From: Sycobia sp. Sy_11
Taxonomy: Eukaryota > Arthropoda > Insecta > Hymenoptera > Epichrysomallidae
NCBI GenBank assembly: GCA_018907035.1
Contig: JACCIC010000151.1
Location: forward strand, 62,001 to 126,000
Length of the DNA: 64,000 nt
Reading direction: 5' to 3'
Numbering within the stretch: position 1 is the first letter of the stretch; each line of letters opens with the position of its first letter. Of the stretch, positions 55,510 through 64,000 are shown piece by piece. Under the pieces are notes generated by a model. The model ran no database searches and had not been told where the DNA came from. It saw only the letters and a program-made list of their open reading frames with translations. Made by a program: the position numbers and the translations under genes.

Positions 55510-55755
55510 TGATATAAACGAAAACAGCAACGTCGTATTGGACAAAAGCGTATAACTATATCTATTTATATTTATTGCCTACGTGACAACTCGTGACAAA
55601 GGCAAATGCGCACATTAATTTATGCTGACGTAGCTATGACGTCGCGTTGGCGCGTTACTGTAGCAATTGAGCCTATTGAGGGCGCACTTTCTCGGTGCTC
55701 GACAATCGTGGAGCCTTTCGCATATGGCATCGGCAATCTTTCCTTATTATCTCTG
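55510..55755 (-). repeat. Right terminal inverted repeat of element C
   Basis: Reverse complement begins CAGAGATAATAAGG and runs parallel to 41493-41737. It is followed by the ATTTAAA duplication. Confidence 0.7.
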
Positions 55756-56052
55756 ATTTAAAGTGTACTGTTTGCGAAGTTTACATAAATAAGCAGCTTC
55801 CATATTAATACAAATTATATTGTGTAAATTTCTTTTTATACAGTGAATCATTTACAGAGTTTTTGTATATCTTATTTATAATAATATCATCTCAAGTCAT
55901 TTTCATGAATTATTTAAATATTTATTTAATACATTTTTCAAATTAATTGATTTTTTAAATATAATGCCTAGAAGTCAAAAAGTAACATGTTTTTTTTTGT
56001 TATTTATCCACAACCTTGAATTTCACATTTATTTATGTATATAATCTCTCTT

Positions 56053-56636
56053 AAAACAATTGAATTGTACTTTTGTCGACTGCCCATATACAACTTAATA
56101 AATATTTTTTATTGGTCTTACAGTCCAATCAATTCAATCTAAAAATAAAATAAAAATAAAAATAAAAATTAAAAAAAAAATAAATAAAAAATAAAAAAAT
56201 AAAATAAAAGTTAAAAATAAAAATTAAATTAAAAATTAAATTAAAATTATAACGACAGTCAGACTGTCCTTGTTTATATTCACCCCCGTAGACTAATCTG
56301 AAAATAAAATATTAGCTGAAAAAATTCTTTGTTAGTAAAGTGCAGTCTGACTGTCCCCAACACCCTTACCTAATTGAAGAATTTTTTCAGCTAATATTTT
56401 ATTTTCAGATTAGTCTACGGGGGTGAATGTAAATAGTGGACAGTCTGACTGTCGTTATAATTTTAATTTAATTTTTAATTTAATTTTTATTTTTAACTTT
56501 TATTTTATTTTTTTATTTTTTATTTTTTTTATTTTTTTATTGTTTTTTTTTTTTTTTTAATTTTAATTTTTATTTTTATTTTATTTTTAGATTGAATTGA
56601 TTGGACTGTAAGACCAATAAAAAATATTTATTAAGT
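56053..56636. mobile_element. PLE inverted dimer with 13-bp target duplication
   Basis: A minus-oriented PLE tail (56053-56384) joins a plus-oriented tail (56385-56636). A perfect 13-bp repeat, tataatctctctt, flanks the whole pair (56040-56052 and 56637-56649), so both arms integrated together. Both arms have gacgacag/ctgtcgtt-type bases where every other copy has an A/T at that site (ataacgacagtc and gactgtcgttat), so they share one parent. No hammerhead is included; the minus arm begins about 7 bp downstream of the expected hammerhead cut. Confidence 0.85.
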
Positions 56637-56933
56637 TATAATCTCTCTTGCTTTTTCAGTTGAACAATCTTCATTTCTTTTTCAATTGAATTTATTTTTA
56701 TTTAATATACTTTTTTATTTATTAACTTTCAATGAAATATCGAATTATTTGTTAAATATGTATTTTATACGAATTGCTTTTTAAATAAAAATAATAAACA
56801 CAGTTTCTCCGTGTAAATATTTGAATCAATTTAACTTAATAATAAATTTAGTAGTGTATTAATTCTATAACAAATTGTAACATGTATAAGTTACCTTACC
56901 CTATACATGTTAATTACTACTACAAATGAAAAA

Positions 56934-56938
<5 letters not shown>

Positions 56939-57027
<89 letters not shown>
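56939..57027. repeat. (GA)n microsatellite
   Basis: About 44 GA units with one GACA interruption. The 78-residue Leu/Ser frame on the minus strand is an artefact of this run. Confidence 0.95.
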
Positions 57028-57030
<3 letters not shown>

Positions 57031-57849
57031 AGATTAAACTCTGAATTTAATATAGTTAATATATAGTTAATATATATTTTGCATTCGAGAAAAAGTTTTT
57101 GTTGTTGAAGGCACGTATATCGTGTAAATAAAACAATTAAAAACATTATAATTCGAGGTACCTCTGATAGTGAATATAGGATCTCTGATATTTTCTCAGT
57201 GTAAATAATTTTTGTAGGAGTTCCTATGAATTAATTATATTGATTAATCAACGGGCCGGTGATTCCCTTAATACGGACTGGATCAAGGATTGCATCAATC
57301 GATCATCGTTGGGTTGAGAATTTTCCGTGTCGCTTAAAAAGGTTGGCGAATTTCTTCAATATTAGTACATCCAAGCTTCGCTAATGAATAGTTTTTTTAT
57401 TGATTTTACTTATAACTGTAATATAAATATCGTAGAAATTTTAGCTTAGCATTTTAAAGTGTGAGAGAGGTAGAGAGATACCGACGTAGAATAGAAATCA
57501 TAAGAATAACAAGCGCGCACGCATTTTTCGATAGTAGTTATTCTTGTTCTCCGTCAGGTGGCGCTATTGTTGCTTGATCTCTCTGATAGACTTGTAATTT
57601 TTCTCTCTCACACCCTGTGTGAACGGAATCGTGCGTTAGCATAGCGCGGGTGCATATTAGGTAGTGGTAGTATAGTATTTATTATAATTTATAGAATTTA
57701 ATCAATATTAAACATTTTTCTGTCTTTATTCAACTAAATAGACTTTTTTTGTTTCTTTTAGTTAGAAATAGAAAATACCATAATATTTCCCCCTGTACCT
57801 GATAATAAACCCGTCCTTTCCTGGATTATTAATAATATATTAATATATA

Positions 57850-59135
57850 TCAGGTATGTGAATAAGTCTTTCCCGTTTTTTTTCAAATTTTGAGCCTTTA
57901 TTGTGAAAAAATGGTTACAAATGAATTATTGAAAGTATTGGCCATCGCTAGCTACAACTTTTTCCCATCTTTCTAGCAACATACGAATCCCGTTGCAAAA
58001 AAATTCGACCGGTTTGGCCTCTATCCAGTCATCCACCCATTTTTTGGCTTCCTCGTAGGAATGGAAGTGCTTGTCAGCCAGGCCATGCGTCATCGATCTG
58101 AAGAGATGGTAATCAGACGGAGCAACGTCTGGACTATACGGCGGGTGGGGTAGGACTTCCCATTTGAGCGTTTCTAAGTATGTTTTCACCGGCGGTGCAA
58201 CATGTGGGCGAGCATTGTCATGTTGCAAAATAACTTTGTCGTGCCTGTCGGAGTATTGTGGCCGTTTTTCTCGCAGTGCGCGGCTCAAACGCATCAATTG
58301 TCGTCGATAGACCTCGCCTGTGATCCTTTCATTCGGTTTCAGAAGCTCATAGTAAACCACACCTAGCTGGTCCCACCATATACAGAGCATGAGCTTGGCG
58401 CCATGAATATTTGGCTTGGCCGTCGATGATGATGCATGGCCGGGTAGTCCCCATGATTTTCTTCGCTTCGGATTATCGTAACGTATCCACTTTTCATCGC
58501 CAGTCACGATACGATGCAGAAAACCCTTTCTTTTATGTCGCTGAAGCAGCTGTTCGCAAGTGAAAAAACGCCGTTCGACGTCTCTCAGCTTCAGTTCGTA
58601 CGGCACCCAATTTCCTTGCTTTTGGATCATTCCCATGGCTTTCAAACGCTTGGAAATGGTTGTTCGGTCAACTCCCAATGCTTCAGCAAGTTCTTCTTGC
58701 GTTTGACAAGAATCTTCATCAAGCAAAGTCGCCAATTCTCGATCTTCAAAGATTTGCGGCCGCCCGGAACGCTCCTTGTCTTCCACGTCGAAATCACCGC
58801 TTTTGAAGCGTCGAAACCATCCGCGAACACTTGAATCATCGACACAACCTTCTCCATAAGCCTCCTGAAGCAATCGATGCGTCTCGGCAGCAGATTTCTT
58901 CAAATTGAACCAATAAAATGAAACTTCCCGCAAATGACGTCGACTCGGCTCAAATTTCGACATTTTCACGATATCAAAAATTTATGATGCGAAACAATTT
59001 TAACTAATGTGTTAGTATGGAATTGTTGACATATGAATAAGCTTTGATTATGACATATGTAACCATTGAATACTCGCACAGTATTGGTGGCGCCATCTCT
59101 TACAAAAAACGGGAAAGACTTATTCACCCTCCTAA
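57850..59135 (-). mobile_element. Intact mariner transposon, 1286 bp
   Basis: The ends are TCAGGTATGTGAATAAGTC (left) and, reverse-complemented, TTAGGAGGGTGAATAAGTC (right), continuing as tttcccgtttttt on both. TA lies on both sides (57848-57849 and 59136-59137). The length and a single open transposase gene are typical of a complete mariner. The first seven or so bases of the two ends differ, which may lower activity. Confidence 0.93.
57926..58969 (-). CDS. Mariner transposase, 347 aa
   Basis: The enzyme cuts and joins the mariner ends at TA sites. The N-terminal half has two helix-turn-helix parts: RRHLREVSFYWFNLKKSAAE and VDRTTISKRLKAMGMIQKQG. The clamp-loop region has WVPYEL (WVPHEL in many mariners). 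The catalytic residues form a DD34D set: Asp in VTGDEKW, Asp in LQHDNARPH and Asp in SPDVAPSDYHLF, with exactly 34 residues between the last two. The length of 345-350 residues is standard. No stop or frameshift is seen. The third residue is also Met, so translation might start at MSKFEPSRR. Confidence 0.94.
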   Translation of the reverse strand: MKMSKFEPSRRHLREVSFYWFNLKKSAAETHRLLQEAYGEGCVDDSSVRGWFRRFKSGDFDVEDKERSGRPQIFEDRELATLLDEDSCQTQEELAEALGVDRTTISKRLKAMGMIQKQGNWVPYELKLRDVERRFFTCEQLLQRHKRKGFLHRIVTGDEKWIRYDNPKRRKSWGLPGHASSSTAKPNIHGAKLMLCIWWDQLGVVYYELLKPNERITGEVYRRQLMRLSRALREKRPQYSDRHDKVILQHDNARPHVAPPVKTYLETLKWEVLPHPPYSPDVAPSDYHLFRSMTHGLADKHFHSYEEAKKWVDDWIEAKPVEFFCNGIRMLLERWEKVVASDGQYFQ

Positions 59136-60149
59136 TATATTATTATTTAAATAAATTCCAGAATAAAAAGGTAGGTCTGAGGAAGAAATATCTGTAAAGA
59201 ACCTACGGTCCAAACCAATTGTTTTAAAGCAATTTAATCTAATTGGAGTTCTTTACACCTCTGTTAACGGGTACTTCTACCGAGTGTTTCTTAAATAAGT
59301 ACCCCGTTACAAAATGTAACAAATAATAATATTTGTATTTCTAAAATTCATCTAATATTCTCTAATATTCATCTGACTCGTACAGTTATTCATTACAGGA
59401 ACCGACTTAATACGTTGACACAATTTGAAATTTGGAAGGTGTACTTTTGTTCTGTTGTTAGAAGCATCCAAGATATTAACTTCCAGTAGTGGAAATAAGT
59501 AAAATATATTTTTATGATTACTATCCATCACTTTCAATTCATTTTTGTTGTCTCACTTACTTTTACATTGAACATTCTTCATTTTTTATACAGTTTAGTT
59601 TATTTTTATTTAATCTACTTTTTTTATTTATTAACTTTCCATGCACTATTGAAATATTTATTCAATAGATTTTTTTAATATCAATGGGGTTTCTAAATGT
59701 AAATAATATACATAACATTTCTGTTTATAAATATTTGAATAAACTTAATAGTAAATAATTAAATATATAAAAGAAATAAGTAAATTATCATTGATTGAAG
59801 AAAAAAATTTGCAGACTTTGAAATTAATAAATGCCTGTTTTCATAGCTCCACGAAGTTTTAAAATATTGTATATTTATTACTTTATCTTTAATTTTAGAT
59901 GTTTATCACAAATTTTGAAAATGATTCAGTATTTGAAGCCTTTCAATTTAACAGAATTTAGATTCGATTTTTGTACCTCAAAAAATAAATGTATCAAATT
60001 ATTGTGTATGTTTGTATTATTAATATTGCATATAATTATATTGTCAATTTATATTTCAATTAAACATTTCAGCAAAGATTATTATTAAAAACGGGAGGAG
60101 CAATAATCGAGAAAACTGTCAGAAACTTTTGAAATTCTGCTTTATCTAA

Positions 60150-60514
60150 CAAAATTAGAGAAGTTTACACTTGGACGGGAAAAAGAAAGGGGTTCAAAAA
60201 AATTAATGGGATGCTATTTGCGTCTATTGTTGCTTGTAAGCATAAACAATTTTTTCTTTAAAACTTTTTGCTACATTGTTATGCTATTATTATGCTATAA
60301 TTAATTATGATGATTTTCTATTCGATATTTTTTATTTAATATTGATATTGGACCTTTTGGATCTACGCATAACCATCTTATAGGAAAAATATTGTAATTT
60401 GAAGAATTAGCTTTATAATTTTAAACTTTATTCTGTCGTTTTATCAAGTAAATTTACGAATTCAAATGTTTTGCCAAGTGACGGCAATAATTTCGAAATG
60501 TGAAACGACAGATG

Positions 60515-60575
<61 letters not shown>

Positions 60576-60705
60576 ACAATAATTCGAATAATTAAACTAA
60601 ATATTCTTTAATTTGCAGCAACCTATTCCAACTATTTGAATGTCACCGTTTAAGATGTTGAAGGCGCAATTGCGGTCTGACTACGGATGACGAGTGAACA
60701 TTTAA
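60150..60705 (+). pseudogene. DUF4806-like gene remnant with one intron (A2)
   Basis: This is the counterpart of 39503-40205. The exon 1 end near 60170-60235 reads GSKKINGMLFASIVA and is followed by an intact splice donor, gtaagc (60236). The intron of 383 bp contains an AT run and ends in tttgcag at 60618. Exon 2 (60619 onward) follows in phase 1 as TYSNYLNVTV, but then has stops at the positions of Gln and Trp in A1. The two copies have complementary damage: the donor is lost in A1 and the frame is lost in A2. Confidence 0.4.
60520..60571. repeat. (AT)n microsatellite
   Basis: AT run of about 26 units within the intron of the DUF4806-like remnant. Confidence 0.95.
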
Positions 60706-60845
60706 ATTTTGAACATTTATATTTTTTCTTGTAAATATATTTTTTATATGTCAAAGATCTTATTAAAGTTTTTATACATTTTATCAATAAATATTATGCA
60801 TTGATCAATTGTATAACACAGTTTTAAAATCTATTCTTTAAAAAA

Positions 60846-61270
60846 AAGTCTAAGTAATGATACTTTTTTTAGGATAACTAACGTTAAGCCCTAGATGGTA
60901 CATTAATGGCAGCTATATACGGTAACTAATAGGTATCTAAATAGAGTAGCGTAACATACCTTCTTACAGCAAACTTAAAGCTATCAACAATACGATATCT
61001 CAGAGATAACCACCAAATGTTTGTCTAGAACAGATGCCATTTAGATACCTTTTGTGAAAGTCTTTTATGGTGCTTTCGACAGGCAGAAATTAGATATCTT
61101 ATAGATATCTGTGCCAAATGGGAAGCGAGCAGAGTTTCCACTCCTCTGTACCCTCCATATTCCTATCCTTCAGAACCATCTCTGCAGCATGCTATTCAAC
61201 CAGCACGTTTTAAAGTGTTGCCGCCTTGCGGCAAATTTAAGCAGAACCTCCGGCCATATAATTTAACACC
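60846..61270 (-). repeat. Right terminal repeat of element A2
   Basis: Reverse complement matches 41074-41340 (inner part) and 28237-28720 (inner and outer parts). The outer end is gccatataatttaacac, against GTGTCAAATCATACGGC at 28237. Confidence 0.65.
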
Positions 61271-61893
61271 ATTCCATTTTAGTGGAGTTTCTGTTCCTTC
61301 TTTTTAATTTCCACAATTTTGACCATGTTTTTGACATATGTTGGAGTGTTTATACTGTTAATATTTTGAACGTGATTATAAATCATTAATATACTCGATT
61401 ATTAATTGATTCGTCAATTTCCTTTTCATTTTATAATTTTGTTTTTTATTTCAATTTTATGAATCACTAAATTATGTGATAATCATTTGAAATTACATTT
61501 AATAGCATAAGTCTTATTACTAGCAATTTGTTTAAAAAATAATATTATATTTGGTTATTTGATTTTTATTTTAATTGCAGAAATGTAGATTCTGTTTTAG
61601 AATTTTTTTATTATTTTATAAAATATTAATTTAGTTAAAAATATTGGTCGTAATAGTTAATTTATTTAAAATGGTGTACCTATATTTTTTCTTTTAGTAC
61701 TATTTATGTAAATGTATACTTATTCATATAATATTTTGTTTATTAAAATGTGAAATAGGAATAATAATTAAGTGATAATTAATCAAAATGAATTTTAGCA
61801 GGTATTTTTTAAACTAATAAAATAAACAGTTGAATTTTGTAGATATCTGAGAAGCATTTATTTTTGAGAGAAATAAATCAATTTGTATTATTA
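61271..61893 (+). promoter_or_regulatory. Upstream region of USO1
   Basis: About 620 bp of AT-rich DNA between the end of element A2 and the start codon of USO1. It must hold the 5' untranslated region or a 5' intron, since the sequence just before ATG (tttgtattatta) is not a splice acceptor. No core promoter element can be assigned with confidence. Confidence 0.35.
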
Positions 61894-62938
61894 ATGGAGT
61901 ACTTTAAGAACGGGCTTAAATCTGTTCTTCGAACACCAACCCTAGAAAACACTCCATCAGGAGCAGAAACGGTAAAAATAGTTGATTCCTTTGATGCTTC
62001 AATTTTTTTTTACATTTTGGATTTTTAAATGCTTTGTTGTGTTATGAACAATAGTATTTTAAGTAATATTTAGTATATATAGATATTTATAAAATTTTTC
62101 TTGTTTACTTTAGGTCGAGAAGTTAATTAATAGAGTATTATCTTCAGTATTACTTGATGATAGAAGAGATGCTTGCCGAGCCTTAAAAGCACTTTCTCGG
62201 ACTTATCGGATTGAAGTAGGAGCATATGGAATGAATGCACTTAAACAGGTTTTAGATATGGATAAAACTGATGTCGAAATTGTCGGACTTGTGTTAGATA
62301 CACTAATTAATTTAACAAGTCCAGAAGATTTTCAGGATGAATGTAATTTCATAATGATAATGAGAATATTATTTATCTTTTTGACTATACATAATATTAA
62401 TTATTTTAGTTAATAGAAACAAATCAAAACATAATATTGGAGAGCAATTTACAGAAATATTAATTAAAAATTCTGATAATGTGAGTGAAATATTAAAATT
62501 TCTTGAAGAATATGATTTTAGAGTTCGACTGCCAGCACTAAAACTTTTAGCTAATTTACTACTAAATAAATCCAAAGAAATCCAAGAAATAATCTTAGAA
62601 AGTCCTATGGGAGTTTCAAAACTCATGGACATGCTTAGCGACAGCAGAGAGGTTATTCGAAACGATGTAAATTTTAAATTAAATATTATTTTAATAATAT
62701 GTTACAATTTCTATGTATTATCATTCATGTTTTCAGGCTTTGTTATTGTTAATACAATTAACTAAAGGAAATACAAATATTCAAAAAATTGTAGCTTTTG
62801 AAAATGCGTTTGATCGAATATTTGATGTAATTTTACAAGAAGGTGGAATGGATGGTGGTATTGTAGTAGAGGATTGTCTATTACTAATGATGAATCTATT
62901 AAAAGGAAATCATAGCAATCAATATTTTTTTAAAGAAG
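61894..62938 (+). CDS. USO1: USO1/p115 vesicle-tethering factor, exons 1-4 (partial)
   Basis: p115 is a peripheral Golgi protein that tethers ER-to-Golgi vesicles under Rab1 and assists SNARE assembly. Four coding exons are seen: 61894-61971, 62114-62342, 62410-62666 and 62737-62938, with GT/AG junctions in phases 0, 1, 0 and 1. They encode 255 residues of the N-terminal armadillo-like head. Characteristic blocks are MEYFKNGLKSVL, LLDDRRDACRALKALSRTYR, GEQFTEILIK, ILESPMGVSKLMDMLSDSRE, VIRND, IQKIVAFENAF and GGIVVEDCLLLMMNLLKGN. The full protein is usually 800-950 residues, so most of the gene lies right of the window. The next intron begins at 62939 and has received a CAGAG-type element. Introns 1-3 are short (142, 67 and 70 bp), as usual in insects. 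Confidence 0.9.
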
Positions 62939-63076
62939 GTATACAGTTTATTATTAAAAACAGGTTATTATATTGTTGTTGTGCTAGCCCTTGTTAAAAT
63001 AATATCTCGGTATTGATGTAAACAAACCAAAGGAAAAATATATAAAATAAACCTAAGTACACTAGATTGATAGAAT

Positions 63077-64000
63077 CAGAGATAATAAGGAGGGATTGTC
63101 AATGCCAACTGCTACACTAACGTGCCAGTGCGACGTCAGCATAAATAATTGTGCGCATTTGCCTATGTCATGAGCTTTGACGTAAGCAATAAATATATAT
63201 AGATATACTTGTACGATTCTATCTAATGTTACGTTGCTGTTTTCGTTTAAATCACACACACTTAGCAAAAAGAAACGTTACGGCAACCTAAAAGTCAAGT
63301 AGATTCTATGTGACTACTTAGGTAACTCAAGTTACGTAAAATCAACATTACGAGTGGCGTAGTTTTAATACACTGCTCACAGTAGTATATAATACCTAGC
63401 CTAATATAAATATAAATAGTACCTAACTAAAAGATTAATTTTATTTATTTATAATTATATTGACAAATTTGATTGATATATTGACAACGTTGAATAAATA
63501 AATTTAACAGATTAAGCGACTGTCAAAACAACGTTTTGAAACGCCTGTTTCTACAGCAGAAAACTGAAGTAAAAACTACGCGAGTCCTCTTTAAGGCTAA
63601 TATGGCGAGATCGAGAAGCATTTCAGCAAAGTTACTCAAGTGATGCTAACGTTTCTTTTCGCTCAGTACAGACGCTAAGCCAAATCATAACTAATATGCG
63701 CACGAGCATCAGAATACAATTTCGACCCATACTCCAATACCAACTTCGTAATGCAGACGAATTTTTCATTCTGCAAAAAATCAAGACTTTCTTCTATTGT
63801 GGAAATTTCAAATTGAGTCTTATGATTTATAATAAGATAATTATATATTCAAAACTTCAAATTCTATTCTGTTGTAAAACGTTGTAGAATGTCAATCTTA
63901 TTAATTTAGAAATTTTATATGTCTTGTAGTTATAATTTAGAAAACGTATAACTTAACTTATATAATTTTATTTTTTTTTTCTTCATCATTTAATGGTAAG
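63077..64000 (+). mobile_element. Left end of a third CAGAG-type element, in a USO1 intron
   Basis: The segment begins CAGAGATAATAAGG and follows the C-type terminal repeat (cagcataaataattgtgcgc, gttacgttgctgttttcgtt) to about 63255. It is interrupted by a small inverted-repeat element and continues from 63668 with ctaagccaaatcat and actccaataccaacttcgtaa, which match the reverse complement of about 55430-55500. The right end lies outside the window. Confidence 0.6.
63260..63667. mobile_element. MITE-like element, 408 bp
   Basis: Terminal inverted repeats ACTTAGCAAAAAGAAACGTT (left) and, reverse-complemented, ACTGAGCGAAAAGAAACGTT (right). It has no coding capacity. It splits the CAGAG-type repeat between cgtttaaatca and acgctaagcc. 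A clear target duplication is not seen. Confidence 0.55.

Larger units (their letters stand above)
41493..55755. mobile_element. Element C: CAGAG-type insertion with 7-bp target duplication
   Basis: Terminal inverted repeats of about 245 bp start CAGAGTTAATAAGC (left) and, reverse-complemented, CAGAGATAATAAGG (right). They share gatgccatat, gccctcaatagg, cagcataaattaatgtgcgc and cgcttttgtccaat. A perfect 7-bp repeat, ATTTAAA, flanks the element at 41486-41492 and 55756-55762, and removing the element restores continuous A sequence as seen in A1. Inside are a foldback element, a possible LTR-like block, a complete Gypsy and a PLE fragment. Without the Gypsy it is about 4.7 kb. No transposase was found. 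Confidence 0.65.
56876..59311. mobile_element. LTR-like insertion (about 1.15 kb) containing a mariner
   Basis: The unit starts TGTAACATGTATAAG and ends TACCCCGTTACA, with AAAT on both sides (56872-56875 and 59312-59315). The outside sequence joins to match element A1 near 38415-38425. TG...CA ends plus a 4-bp duplication fit a solo LTR. It contains a long GA run and GC-richer segments, but no frame of its own apart from the mariner. Confidence 0.6.
41074..61270 (+). mobile_element. Element A, copy 2 (A2), 20 kb with nested insertions
   Basis: The left terminal repeat (41074-41340) and the reverse complement of the right one (60846-61122) share about 270 bp at roughly 80% identity, including ttggcacagatatct, tctttcacaaaaggtatcta, aagctgccattaatgtacc and ttagttatcctaaaaaa. 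The right repeat extends outward to about 61270. Insertions in order: element C (41493-55755), a PLE inverted dimer (56053-56636), and an LTR-like unit (56876-59311) carrying a mariner. Without these, A2 is about 2.7-2.9 kb. Its body contains a DUF4806-like remnant. The encoded mobilisation enzyme, if any, is not recognised. Confidence 0.6.

Noticed and set aside
56910..57146. 78-residue frame rich in Leu-Ser on the minus strand
   Set aside because: It is a translation of the (GA)n microsatellite and has no start context or conserved motif.
58514..58834. 106-residue plus-strand frame opposite the mariner transposase
   Set aside because: It is an antisense shadow of the transposase gene.
1..64000. 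CRISPR arrays, operons, tRNA or rRNA genes
   Set aside because: No spaced identical repeats with unique spacers, no ribosomal RNA signatures and no convincing tRNA cloverleaf were recognised by eye. A tRNA scan was not possible here.

Overview
The window is a transposon-dense, AT-rich stretch of an animal genome, most likely an insect. It holds a mariner transposase, insect-type Ty3/Gypsy and R1-clade elements, Penelope-like elements (PLEs), and the first four coding exons of USO1/p115. A hymenopteran is a plausible guess but is not proven. There is no bacterial architecture, no CRISPR array and no operon. The only convincing host gene is USO1/p115, which starts at 61894 on the + strand and runs off the right edge; everything else that codes is mobile-element sequence, intact or decayed.

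Layout. 1-7459: PLE fragments in head-to-head inverted pairs, plus an old mariner split by a Kolobok-like element with a TTAA target duplication. 7460-14315: AT-rich DNA with one PLE fragment and an inverted 60-bp minisatellite. 14316-17386: a 3'-truncated, decayed R1-clade non-LTR element. 17990-23065: a decayed Gypsy element whose gag is interrupted by a satellite with a period of about 175 bp. 24001-28236: AT-rich DNA without genes. 28237-61270: two tandem copies of a terminal-inverted-repeat family, here called A, that carries a two-exon DUF4806-like remnant.

Each A copy has been split by a second large inverted-repeat element with termini CAGAGATAATAAGG. I call these B (28721-37854) and C (41493-55755). 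B holds a full-length PLE with an 816-residue reverse transcriptase/GIY-YIG protein and LTR-like ends that carry hammerhead ribozymes. C holds a long foldback element and a complete 9.5-kb Gypsy element with nearly identical LTRs. Copy A2 also carries a PLE inverted dimer with a 13-bp target duplication, and an LTR-like insertion with an AAAT duplication that itself contains an intact mariner.

The potentially active units, judged by open frames, are the PLE at 33534-37107, the Gypsy at 44588-54105 and the mariner at 57850-59135. A third CAGAGATAATAAGG terminus lies in the USO1 intron after exon 4 and extends beyond the window. The most unusual observations are the nested CAGAG family, the PLE inverted dimers whose two arms share private mutations, and two AT-hook-like motifs in the tail of a Gypsy integrase whose element sits in an AT repeat.
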